Origin: Nereocystis luetkeana | Lineage: Eukaryota; Sar; Phaeophyceae; Laminariales; Laminariaceae | Direction of reading: 5' to 3' | Assembly: GCA_031213475.1 (NCBI GenBank) | Contig: JARUPZ010000013.1 | Span: 9,023,794 to 9,087,793, forward strand | Length of the DNA: 64,000 bases | Shown: piece after piece, positions 46,301 to 55,125 of the stretch | Layout: each line of letters opens with the position of its first letter | How positions within the stretch are numbered: the stretch's first letter is position 1 | Position numbers and translations under genes: made by a program | Notes under the pieces: generated by a model | Database searches by the model: none | What the model saw: only the letters and a program-made list of their open reading frames with translations | Told to the model about the DNA's origin: nothing

Positions 46301-48529
46301 AAACTGCCTGACTGTCTGACATGCCCTACCTATCTACGACCATCCACGATGGTAGTTTTATACGTATCATAAGACACCAACGATATAGCATGTTTACAAC
46401 AAGGAACACATAGACAACTGTTACTTTAGGCTACCATCGAACGTCCTGGAGCGATAGTATGTCGGCATTATAATCGCCGCAGGGTGTCCTGTACCGTATT
46501 GGATGCATGCATTTATCCCCATCGTATTCAGACCCCGACTATCAACACGGTAAGGTGGGGTTACGACGTACTGGAAGTTCGCGGCAAAATTACAGGAATT
46601 TTGTCCGCCGCTCTAAACAGAAGAGATTGGGCCATCGAAACATTCGACGAGCTCGGATAAAGCTAACATCATACCACATTGTCGAGATGATTTAAATGCG
46701 TCCAAGGTATGTATACATATTGTCGCCCACTCACAAGTATTTAAGCTGTTCAAGGCCGTCGAAGATCCCCTCTGGCAGGGTAATAAACTTGTTGTCCTGG
46801 AGGTACCTAGTCACGTGTCAGGGGTCGAGAGAAAGTAGCGAAAGAAAGGACGGCCGCACTCAAACGTTGGGCCAACGCGCTATGTCCCCAACCCATCCCC
46901 AAGCATTCGCGTCGCGTGCTTGACATCCTAGCCTCGAGTTGGGATACAACAGCAAGGTCACGCACCGAACATTCGTTGAAAATGTGTTGCGTGGCAAGAG
47001 ATACGTGCCGAGTCCGCTACGAAAAGGACAATTATGGAACAACTGGGTTTCACCAACTAAAAATACACCCTCCAGCAAAAGCATCGTTTCCGGTACCTCC
47101 CAAGAGCAACAAGTTCAAGATACCTAAACGGCTGGGTCAGCCTTGATTCCCTGACCGCACGATCACGTTCCCGGACAAGGCGACAGCATTCCGACCGAAC
47201 GTACTTGACGCGCATGTGAGGTTCAAAAAGCGCCGGTTGTTCGGGTAGCTATCCTTGGCGGAATAGGTACTCCACCGCCCCTCTACGCAAGGTACTGAAA
47301 TGATTACTTACAAGAACTGGAGATCGCCAAGGCCGACGAATAGTCCAGAAGATACGGCACTCAGCTGGTTTCCGTTCAAGAGGCTGTCGTCGTTGCGACA
47401 AAGAAGGGGCCGGAGAGAAAGGGCCAGTTAGTCATTTTTCTATCAGGCCACCGTAGTTCAGCGGCGGTGTACTGTCGATTTTGCCGTGGGACGTCATGCT
47501 AACGGAAAGACGGGCCAAAAAAGGGACCACTATCGAACGTTCGAGAGACCTTTGACGAATACATACCTTTATAGAGAACCGGCAGAAGCGTGCAGAAAGC
47601 AGACACAATGATTACTCGACCGTCGTACGTTCTACGCTGGATTCATCATGGTTGATACGAACATGGAACACAACAAATACGACACATGGGACAAAGAAAG
47701 GATCGATCAATACAGGCAACCACTGAACGCCTTCCCCCATTTGATTGGTCAAGTCAAGTCTGCGCAAGAGCGTAGGACGCCGGACTCCGGACCGAGCCAC
47801 AGCTCGACGGTGAACGGCTCACACTATCGTAGGGTGGGTACTGGGTTCATGCCAGGTAGCTCGTAGAGTATTTGCAGGTATGCATGATCCAGTGGCGGGA
47901 CCATCCGTAATGGACAACTAAACGTCGAGACGCACTTACAGCCGATTCAGAGTCCCGAGCCCCTGGAAAGCATCTTCGGGTAGCGTGGTCAACTCGTTGT
48001 TCCCAAGGATCCTGTGGCGGTACACCGACACGAAATGTCGGGTGGAAGTGAACAGGGTTACGCACTACGTCATAGGATAACCCCATACTAATTCACCATC
48101 ACCAGGCCCGTCGCTTGCACCAAGGATGAGTCGCGCCGACGAGAGGGCAAGCCTTAAGCGCAAACTCTGCCGTTTGTGAGTGAGAAAAAGGACGATTTCC
48201 GCGAATACTGCTCTCAACGGCACGATATATCGACCAGTCGCATCATCGACCACAATGGGGTAGACAAACCTATCGAAAGCCCCAACATTAATGTTGTACA
48301 CAATTATGAGTGAAAAAACACTTTGATTCTCTTTCCAGCGCCGTTTATGTGCCCCCGTCACGAAGAAGGATCTCGCATCAAAGCACAGCGAGAATAGGCC
48401 GAATGGGCTGTAGAGTCTGGTCGCAAATTCCTTACTCACAATGTTTCGATGTTGTCGCGTCCGACAATATCGAAGCACGCCATCATGTCCGGAACATCGT
48501 CATCCGTCAACGCGCAGCCGTACAAATTG
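43307..48529 (-). CDS. LRR/Cys-rich receptor-like ectodomain gene, copy B (multi-exon)
   Basis: A gene assembled from nine small exons with canonical GT..AG boundaries and matching phases. In order: 48,440-48,529 (ribonuclease-inhibitor-type LRR, 90 nt); five 72-nt LRR cassettes at 47,940-48,011, 47,312-47,383, 46,735-46,806, 46,031-46,102 and 45,433-45,504; cap exon 44,643-44,684 (NPDLQCVPT); 44,020-44,066 (ends ..SFDQC); 43,690-43,761 and 43,307-43,375 (Cys-rich). Every junction from the first LRR to the cap is phase 2 and splits a Leu codon (TT/G or CT/C), so the repeats join in frame without any stop. Introns are 258-748 bp. LRR plus cap plus Cys exons suggests a cell-surface or secreted recognition protein. 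I found no kinase, ROCO GTPase or membrane span, so the C-terminal half is unknown. Expression and exact 5' and 3' ends are not determined from sequence. Confidence 0.75.
43690..43761 (-). CDS. Copy B exon: Cys-rich, EGF/GCC2-like, 72 nt
   Basis: TTGGCAG acceptor, GTAAGT donor, phase 1 at both ends. Encodes CAPAEAVMCDEGVC then SPGKSGYTCG. The C..PG.SGYTCG ending resembles EGF-like or GCC2/GCC3 ephrin-receptor-like repeats; the assignment is tentative. Confidence 0.65.
44020..44066 (-). CDS. Copy B exon: 47-nt linker ending in Cys
   Basis: CAG acceptor, GTAAGT donor. Enters in phase 2 (fits the cap exon, forming an Asn codon) and leaves in phase 1 (fits the Cys exons). Encodes VAAKVKTDDISFDQC. 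It is the phase adaptor between the LRR and Cys-rich parts. Confidence 0.7.
44643..44684 (-). CDS. Copy B LRR C-terminal cap exon, 42 nt
   Basis: GTAG acceptor, GTGAGT donor, phase 2 both ends. Encodes YLSKNPDLQCVPT, the usual LRRCT pattern (L..NP.LQC). It directly follows the last LRR cassette. Confidence 0.75.
45433..45504 (-). CDS. Copy B LRR cassette 5, 72 nt
   Basis: CCAG acceptor, GTAAGC donor, phase 2. Encodes YLTDNKLTTLPEGLFDDLG then NLKT: a canonical typical-type LRR (L..N.L..LP.G.F..L). No counterpart in copy A. Confidence 0.85.
46031..46102 (-). CDS. Copy B LRR cassette 4, 72 nt
   Basis: CCAG acceptor, GTAAGT donor, phase 2. Encodes TVSQNQLSAVSAGIFDGLE then ALSN. No counterpart in copy A. 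Confidence 0.8.
46735..46806 (-). CDS. Copy B LRR cassette 3, 72 nt
   Basis: CTAG acceptor, GTGAGT donor, phase 2. Encodes YLQDNKFITLPEGIFDGLE then QLKY. Very close to cassette 5 in sequence, so the two probably arose by exon duplication. No counterpart in copy A. Confidence 0.85.
47312..47383 (-). CDS. Copy B LRR cassette 2, 72 nt
   Basis: AG acceptor, GTAAGT donor, phase 2. Encodes LLNGNQLSAVSSGLFVGLG then DLQF. Orthologous to 25,120-25,191. Confidence 0.8.
47940..48011 (-). CDS. Copy B LRR cassette 1, 72 nt
   Basis: ACAG acceptor, GTAAGT donor, phase 2. Encodes ILGNNELTTLPEDAFQGLG then TLNR. Pairs with 25,746-25,817, whose donor is broken. Confidence 0.85.
48440..48529 (-). CDS. Copy B ribonuclease-inhibitor-type LRR exon, 90 nt
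   Basis: TTTCAG acceptor and GTGAGTAAG donor, phase 2. Encodes NLYGCALTDDDVPDMMACF then DIVGRDNIET. The L..C.LTD..VP spacing is the 28-30-residue LRR class, different from the 24-residue cassettes that follow. Confidence 0.75.
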
Positions 48530-48980
48530 CTGAAACGCACCACATGGACCGCCCGAGACATAGGACAACGGCAATGTTATAGAGAGTTTGGGGCATGGCA
48601 TCTGGTCCGACATGAGTACATGTTAGTCTTGATGAGGCCTGTCTCGCCGCCCTGCAGGCGGCCTGACGGATGCGAGACAACAAACGAAATGACCACTTCG
48701 TCTGACCAAAAGCGGCGTCAACACATGCCAACAGATAATCGTTTGGAGGTGGGCATAAGGTGTGGTTAACCTCCCTAACACGTCTCACCGACGACAAGGC
48801 TAGCTGAACGATCCACCCTTGTCCAAAGCGTGCTACTCTTGTATCCTGCGTTATTGACGAATTTGTCAACTCCTACAAATCCCTCGACACCACCGGCGCT
48901 CGCGCGGAACGAGAGTTCGCGTTTGGTAATACACGCAAACCACGACAAAAAAACGTTTTCTCCCCATCGATGGTGCTCAC

Positions 48981-49026
48981 ACTGTGTCCGAACCACTCTC
49001 GCACTTGTCGAAGCAGGCGTTTGCAC
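48981..49026 (-). CDS. Copy B candidate upstream exon, RLLRQVREWF
   Basis: ACAG acceptor and GTGAGC donor. Encodes CKRLLRQVREWFGHS; copy A (26,806-26,850) encodes CTRLLRQVREWFESS with one silent change in the shared part. Similarity continues past the donor (..TID.EKT...RGL), so the true exon may be longer. Frame linkage to the LRR exons is unproven. Confidence 0.4.
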
Positions 49027-49761
49027 CTGTAATTTTTGAGTAAACCCGCGGACGTGAGATGGCGGGAAGAGTTGGGACCTTTGCACTACCGTTGTGGCGT
49101 GGAGAGCAGTTGGCATTGACGCCCTAAAACCGTTCGAAGTGAACCTGTACGTCGTTTGGAGTGTTCGTGTTCCTTCCCTGTATTCTATATGTCTCCACAT
49201 CTCTCAATACACACCCGTGATGCTAACGGAGATTGAGTATTGTACAGTAGGGCTTCCATCACCCCTCCCTCCCTACGATGTTGCATACCCATTTAAATAT
49301 TCGTAACACGGCCGAAAATATTCGTTACCTAATAGGCTTGCATGGGAATACGCTCATGCACGCGGAACCATTTTTACGTTGATGGTTGCAAAACAAAAAA
49401 CACCCTTTGGCAGGGTTTGAAACCACCTACCCTCACTCCGCAGGAGTATCGCGACTATAGTACTGCATCCCCGGGATGTTTCAGCTTTGGTACTGTCGGG
49501 CGTATACCGTCTAGTCAGGAACAACAACCAAGTTGCAGTTCAGGACGAATAGCGATTTCCCTGGGACGGGCAGTCCGAATCATTGGTGGATACTACCACT
49601 GTACACTTCGAAAAAAGCTGCTGGGTACTGCTTTAGTGCCAACGAAAACCAACAAACGATGACATGACGCAGCAAGTGTGGGCAGTGGCAGGGGCATATA
49701 AGGGGCCGGTCCAAGCTGCTTACCAGGCACACAACAATAACAGTACTGAGGAGGGAACGAG

Positions 49762-49886
49762 TTTTTTTTTGTTTTTATTTTGCTCATCCCATTCATTATC
49801 TGCGCACATCTTCTTCTCTCTCCTTCCAACTCGTGACTCAGATCCGGGGTCACATAGCCGGCTCTTATACCCTCTTCCCGCTACGC
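49762..49886 (-). mobile_element. SINE-A copy 3 (3' part only)
   Basis: A-tail and 3' body, ending at CGTAGCGGG, the same junction at which copy 2 stops. Inserted near the end of segment B. Confidence 0.8.
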
Positions 49887-50053
49887 ATAGGAGGACTGTT
49901 TCGATTTGCCAAATTCACATCGCAAAATGCGATCGGGGCTAAATCTGAAGCTCAAAATTAGAACCGCATAGGAAACGGCCTTAGTTCTGCCCTTCGGTTT
50001 ATAATTTCGTTCTCAATCTACCCAGGTTCGACCTGTAGTCGAGTACTCGTACA
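49887..50053. other. Unassigned DNA between two SINE-A halves
   Basis: 167 bp that lie between a minus-strand 3' half and a plus-strand 5' half of SINE-A. No other feature. Confidence 0.5.
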
Positions 50054-50155
50054 CTGTTGAGAGCGCCTTGCAGCGTAGGTAGGCACAATTCGATGTCAGT
50101 CGACGAGGGAGGAAAAGGCTGAAACCTTCTCGCGATAAAAATGAAGGCACGCACC
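50054..50155 (+). mobile_element. SINE-A copy 4 (5' body only)
   Basis: Runs from CTGTTGAGAGCGCCTTGCAGCG to AATGAAGGCACGCACC, where SINE-A continuity stops. It ends exactly where copy 3 begins in element coordinates, but in opposite orientation. Confidence 0.8.
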
Positions 50156-50612
50156 GGCTGGAGAGGCGCACGCCTGCGCCCATGACGGAACCGCAGATGC
50201 ATGCAACGTTGCCGGTGCCCCTCATTAATTTGCCGAGTTCCACGCTCCCTTTATAAAGTATATATTTTACTACCGCAAACAAGTGGAAATATTGCTACGA
50301 CCCAAACGGGCGCCTAGGGTTACGTCACGAGTGTATGGGTTGCCCTAAATGTGCATGTTCCTTCTTCGAGCTAGACCACCAGTATCGGCGAATAGCGATC
50401 AACCAATACTTCCCGAATGCACTTATGCAGGGGTGTCTGAATACGTCCGTACAATTACCTGCACAACCCACTCCACCCCGTGTTGCGCAACTACTTGCGC
50501 GTCGTCGCTGTACTAATAATGCCAGCAGGGCCCCGATTACAATGCACACTGCATTCTGCAGAGCGACGACGTCAAACATTCCCGATGCATCTCAGCAAAA
50601 ACACTCGCTTAC

Positions 50613-50670
50613 CGTGAACGGCACCGACACCAGAAAGAAGTAGGCCGAAGAGCAGGAACACGGCACGCAT
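50613..50670 (-). CDS. Signal-peptide-like first exon (candidate start of the LRR gene)
   Basis: ATG at 50,670-50,668 in the context GCGAAGATGC. Encodes MRAVFLLFGLLLSGVGAVH plus one base, then GTAAGC donor. Short basic start, a 13-residue hydrophobic core and small residues near the end (SGVGA) make a good secretory signal. It is 2.1 kb upstream of the first clear LRR exon, in the right orientation. The exon leaves in phase 1, and the next exon is not identified with confidence: the stretch just downstream (50,460-50,590) has a hydrophobic open frame but no clean acceptor. Confidence 0.45.
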
Positions 50671-51328
50671 CTTCGCTTCACGGGTATTACAAGCCACTCG
50701 TACGATACCTGACAGCAAAGCAGCGTAAATTATAAATCCAGATCAACTTGTGAGGGTAATGCGATCGGCGAGCTTACCACGCTAAACTTCAAGCCATTAA
50801 GTCCTGGCAGAGCAATTGTTCTAAAGAGAGTGTGGTTTTGTCTCCCGTCATTGTTTAGAACTAATCACGTGCAACAAAGTACTCCAAGGTCGGCCGCCCG
50901 AGAGGCATCCAGAATCTGTGAAAACAATCATCCACGAACAACGGCCATTTCTCGGAAATAATGGGAAGGTGTAGGTTAAAATGACTCCGAAATGATGTAA
51001 GATAGAAACTACACGAATTGAATCGAAGCCTACCTCACTGATTAGACGAGAAGAAACTACCAGTATAGGTATAGAGGAGGTCAAAATATACATCATTTCG
51101 ACGTTGATGAATATGTCCGTACACAATGATATACATACCTGGTATGCATGTCACAATGATATATGCATCATTACTACCTGAAGATTAATGAAAATTCTTA
51201 TTTCGGCAATTGTTTTCGAAACATGACAAAATTAATTGTCGTGGGTCCAAGTCGACGTCATCCAAATACGATAAATTGTTACAGTTTTATCGTTTCACTT
51301 CTGCCCTAAAACCGAGTAGCTAATATTA
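50671..51328. other. Putative upstream region of the LRR gene; nothing further seen
   Basis: A/T-rich DNA with a perfect ATACCTGGTAT at 51,135. No coding signal or promoter element I can support. Confidence 0.4.
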
Positions 51329-51717
51329 CCGGTCGCCCCCGACGGTTCAAGTGGTTAACCTCGAATTCTACGTGTGTTTCGAGTCCTGGGTTCGAGCCCC
51401 AGGTGGGTCGGACACTTCGACTTTATTTGCAAAAAACAAAAAAAAAGGATTTAATTGTTGAGAGCGCCTTGCAGTGTGGGTAAGCACAACTCGATGCGAC
51501 TCGACGAGGGAAGAAAAGGCTGAAATCGTCTCGCGATAAAAATGAAGGCACGTACCGTAGCGGGAAGGGGGTAGAAGAGCCTGCTATGGGAAGGGGGTAG
51601 AAGAGCCTACTATGTGACCCCGGATCTGAGTTACGAGTTGGAAGGAGAGAGAGAAGAAGATGTGCGAAGATAATAAATGGGATGGATGAATATAAAGATG
51701 AGCCAAAAGTAAAAAAT
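51329..51717 (+). mobile_element. SINE-A copy 5 (full length, internal duplication)
   Basis: Head with GGTTCAAGTGGTTAACC and GGGTTCGAGCCCC, linker, body and A-rich tail. A 26-bp unit GGGAAGGGGGTAGAAGAGCC..TAT is duplicated in tandem at 51,562-51,587 and 51,588-51,613, and a short GATGAATATAAA insertion precedes the tail. Confidence 0.88.
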
Positions 51718-52016
51718 CAAATCTGCATCCACAGAACTTTGCCCGTGGACGGGATAGGTTGAAAACTGTGATGACCCTTTAAAATGTTGGGGACTATGTT
51801 CAATCGGAAAAACGAAGTACTCCGTCGCAACGACCAAACAAACGTACCAGGTATGACACTATGGTTTGATCCGTCTAAAACATAGATTTCCGCCAATAAA
51901 TTTCATGATTTCTGAAAATTCGTCATCACCCCGAAACAAATCAATTTGTGAATGTCCAAATTATGGGGGAAAAATTCTGCCCGGGACTATTTGAAATATA
52001 TACCAGCAAACAATAC
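51718..52016. other. Unassigned DNA
   Basis: A/T-rich, no gene or repeat recognised; a diverged palindrome TACCAGGTATG near 51,846. Confidence 0.45.
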
Positions 52017-52183
52017 GACATTTATTCGAATACCCTTCATGACTGCCCACGTCAAAGGATGAATAAATATATAGAGATATATATTTTCGACATTCATTCG
52101 AGTACCCTTCATGACTGCCCACGTCAACGGATAAATATATATATATATACCAGGTACCAGGGTATGTATTATATACCTGGTAT
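52017..52183. repeat. Two-unit direct repeat (period ~72) ending in TA/palindrome tract
   Basis: GACATT(T/C)ATTCGA(A/G)TACC then CTTCATGACTGCCCACGTCAA occurs at 52,017 and 52,089, followed by (TA)n, ATACCAGGTACCAGGGTAT and a perfect ATACCTGGTAT at 52,173-52,183, which abuts SINE-A copy 6. Confidence 0.8.
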
Positions 52184-52370
52184 ATTTTTGCTCATCCCAT
52201 TTTCTATTTTCGCTTATCTTCTCTTTCTCCTTCCAACTCGTGCGTAACTCAGATCCGGGGTCACATAAGCAGGCTCTTCTCCCCCCTTCCCGCTACGATA
52301 CGTGCCTTTATTTTTATCGCGAGAAGATTTTCGTATTTTCTTACCTCGTCGAATCGCATCCAATTGTGCC
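52184..52370 (-). mobile_element. SINE-A copy 6 (5'-truncated)
   Basis: 3' body from GGCACAATTGGATGCG to the short A-tail; head missing. The tail end directly abuts the palindromic ATACCTGGTATAT. Confidence 0.85.
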
Positions 52371-52748
52371 AATACAACATTCCAGGCAGGTATTAGATGT
52401 TACAGATTAGTCCATCGCATATGGGTTGCACAAACACGATGCCGGAGCCTATTAATTAATAGTACCCTGCGTGGCGTTAGGGCGAGTGGAAGGGACAGGC
52501 CACGGTGGGGTGCACTTTTCTACCATTCCGTTCGCTGATGGTGTGGACAATCATCTGTACTGTGAGTTATTTCCGCGCCCGTGTTGTTATTTCCGGGCCC
52601 GACAACATGCAACACTGCAGTCGCGAGGTTGACATAATATCTGTAATAGAATAACCAATGTTTTTGGGGAGAAAACCTGCTTTCTAGTACCTTGGATTGA
52701 CCGTAGGACCATTGTTTTTGTCCGTTCCAGACCTTGTATTATTCGGCG
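52371..52748. other. Unassigned DNA
   Basis: No gene or repeat recognised. Confidence 0.45.
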
Positions 52749-53101
52749 CCGGTATTCCCGGTGGTTCAAGTGGTTAACGTCGAATTCTACTCGTGTTTGA
52801 GGTCTGGGTTCGAGCCCAGGGTGGGTCGGACATTTAACTTTCTTTGCTACAATAAAAATAAAAAATGATTCAATTGTGGAGAGCGCATTTCGGCGTGGGT
52901 AGGCAGAATTCGATGCGAGTCGACGAGGGAAGAAACGGCTGAAATATAATCGAAATAAAAATGAAGGCACGCACCATAGCGGGACGGGGGTAGAAGAGCC
53001 TGCTATGTGACCCCGGATCTGAGTTACGAGTTGGATTGAGAGAGACAAAAAAGATGGGCGGAAGATAATGAATGGGCTAAGCAAAAAAAAGCAGAAAAAA
53101 A
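52749..53101 (+). mobile_element. SINE-A copy 7 (full length, diverged)
   Basis: Head with GGTTCAAGTGGTTAACG and GGGTTCGAGCCC, body with GAGTCGACGAGGGAAGAAAC and GTGACCCCGGATCTGAG, tail AGCAAAAAAAAGCAGAAAAAA. Confidence 0.88.
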
Positions 53102-54039
53102 TGTCATGGTTCTCTCCGGCGTGGAGAAACGAACAACAACCGCAGCAAAACGTGCCCCACCCATTAACAGTTGGCCACAAACCCATGTATTTAGCGGCAT
53201 CTGTAGTGTGACGGCATGCAGCAGTGCCAGATGAAAAATCGGTGACGACTTTAGGTTTTTGTATGTACCGCAGGTCCTATTTACGCTGGAGTCCCCGGTA
53301 ACAGTACGTATAAATTATAATGTACGCTAAGCATTCAATACCTACCTGGTGATAATATTGAAATATTGCAACTAAAGCGGAGGAAGAAAAAAACAAACTC
53401 AGCAGAACGGATTGGTTAGATTATCTTCAACTCTGCAGTGTACTACCGGTACTGCTGTTTCCGAATAAAGTCGAAATGGTTAACGCCGAAACCTACTGCT
53501 GTGCCAAACAAGAGGAAGAGGTTATCTCGTTGCCATACACGTTCCGAGACATATTCTATATCAATCACCAATTGTTCCACCGTAGATTGGATCGCCAGTT
53601 TAACTACAGCAGTACGATTCATCTCTACGTCATCCACATGTAGTACAACGTGTGACAAACAGATCCACATGTAGTACTACGTGTGACAAACAGACAAGGG
53701 TTATTGACACGTTTTTATCGTTCCGCGAAACCTCGGTCCCCAAGCAATACTCCAGTCGAGTGAATAACCTCGTTCCGTAGGTCAGCCAGGAACACGACAT
53801 TGAACCAACTTACATACAGAAATACCATATCACACCAACCCACAGAGCAGAATAAATCGAAAAATGTGCAAAAAAGAAACATACTCGTACAGAGTCGTAC
53901 GGAGTATTTGTTGACGGGCAACGACAGCGGGTTTCGGTACGGTGCGAGGCAAAAAGGAAGGCGTCGTCCGATTGGATGTGTGCCCAGTAAAACTGGCGAG
54001 AGATCACTATCCCGAGACACGTAGTGACTCCTCCGTCAA
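53102..54039. other. Unassigned DNA with a 31-bp tandem duplication
   Basis: ATCCACATGTAGTAC(A/T)ACG then TGTGACAAACAG occurs twice in tandem (53,632-53,662 and 53,663-53,693). A MITE-like right end (GGTCCTATTTACGC..TCCCCGGTAA) is seen near 53,274 without its partner. A 75-codon minus-strand frame (53,443-53,670) has ordinary composition but no family I recognise. Confidence 0.5.
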
Positions 54040-54135
54040 CCCTGTTAAAACCGCAGTCCCGTTTTGGGGACAAAACACTTGAATTCGAGGTGGTTTGTTC
54101 AAAAAAACGGACTGCGGTCCTAAAGGGGTTAACAG
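54040..54135. mobile_element. Small hairpin element (MITE-like), type M2
   Basis: Imperfect inverted repeat: CTGTTAA..ACCGCAGTCCCGTTTT on the left and, reversed, CTGTTAA..ACCGCAGTCCGTTTTTT on the right. A related ACCGCAGTCCCG(A)TTTGGG..GGTTTGTTC segment is at 58,620-58,680. Confidence 0.55.
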
Positions 54136-54193
54136 CCCACGTCCACGATAAGGGCGCTTCTGCGTACTGTGGCGCTCGTTGCTTGATGTATTC

Positions 54194-54293
54194 CAAACGC
54201 TGGACTGACGTCCTGTTTTCAAGATAAGACACTCTTCGAAATACAGGGCTTCAGGTCTCTAAAATAGGACAGTAGTCAGTCCAGCCGTTTGCG
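54194..54293. mobile_element. Small hairpin element (MITE-like), type M3
   Basis: Left arm CAAACGCTGGACTGACG then TCCTGTTTT; the right arm reversed reads CAAACGGCTGGACTGAC then GTCCTATTTT. About 100 bp, adjacent to the M2 element and unrelated to it in sequence. Confidence 0.6.
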
Positions 54294-54630
54294 TTCATGA
54301 CTTAAGACCGTTTCTTTTAGTCGGCGACATCCAGCGAACCCAGTGTCTGACCCGATGTTTCGATCCTGGGAGTGAAACACGTTCTGGGGTAACAAAACGA
54401 CCGCACATAAATACTAATTAATTAATATATACCAGTATAATATTGATTAGTAAAAGAGTATATTGCACTTCAATGTGTGATACTGGGTACAACAGCCACG
54501 GCATATATACATATATCGGTATACTAACTATATACTCTAGTATGAATATATATTAAAACAAGAGAAATATCAAGGAACAAGGTGTCGTGCTCGCCTGCAG
54601 GAGATGTGGCAGATACTTGCAAATAACAAT

Positions 54631-54748
54631 CTATTATGGGGGACCATAGTTAATAGGACCCAAAAATTGTTAGTAAAATAGTGTTGAATATATACCAGGT
54701 ATATGATTTGTATACCATAGGTCCTACTAACTCTGGCCCCCCGTGATA
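54631..54748. mobile_element. MITE, family M1, copy 4
   Basis: Left CTATTATGGGGGACCATAG then TTAATAGGACC; the right end reversed reads TATCACGGGGGGCCAGAG then TTAGTAGGACC. The interior keeps AATTGTTAGTAAAATAG (as copy 2, reversed) and a perfect ATACCAGGTAT at 54,692. Confidence 0.82.
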
Positions 54749-54812
54749 ACACAAAACGACATACAGATAGGGTCGGACCAAGAACGAAGGGGAAAAAAAG
54801 AATAACAAGCAA

Positions 54813-55125
54813 ACGGTGTCATCGGTGGCTTGCCAGGTTGTCCTCGTGCCTATATAATTGGTTTTTGTTGGTTCGAGCCCCAACGAGTGCATGCTCAGTA
54901 GGTACATTTCTCGCACAAAATAGAGAGCGGAACGGGCGGCGGGTGAGTGTGTGACCAAGAGGTATTCGATCATAATCGACGAGCAGTGATAATGCTGAAG
55001 CCTTCACAAGGGGGGGGGAAAGGCCCGTACCGTGAGGCGGCAGGGACGACACCTACCTGTGACCAGGGCTTGTCCAGAAGATCGCTGAGGGTCAAAACCT
55101 CCTATTTTCAGGCTGGAAATTATAA
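54813..55125 (+). mobile_element. SINE-C copy 1
   Basis: Head GGTGTCATCGGTGGCTTGCC .. GTTGGTTCGAGCCCCAAC (B box) then GAGTGCATGCT; body TATTCGATCATAATCGACG then AGCAGTGATAATGCTGAA; GTACCG; tail CCTGTGACCAGGGCTTGTCC then AGAAGATCGCTGAGGGTCAA and AGGCTGGAAA. All these blocks recur in the same order in the copy at 59.3-59.65 kb. Confidence 0.7.

Larger units (their letters stand above)
33236..49760. repeat. Ancient segmental duplication, copy B
   Basis: Direct-orientation partner of 11.6-27.5 kb (anchors given there). It holds the better preserved LRR gene on the minus strand. It contains 44.3-46.85 kb, which copy A lacks, and unmatched DNA at about 40.4-40.75 kb. Confidence 0.85.

Noticed and set aside
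49400-49480. tRNA-like sequence (GGTGGTTTCAAACCC, minus strand), also eroded in copy A near 27,260
   Set aside because: Only the B box is clear. No convincing A box or cloverleaf and no A-tail, so not called a SINE or tRNA.
50325-50590. Hydrophobic frame (VCIVIGALLALLVQRRR) as a membrane-spanning second exon after the signal-peptide exon
   Set aside because: Joining it in frame would need a 24-nt intron, or an acceptor that leads quickly to a stop. Left unassigned.
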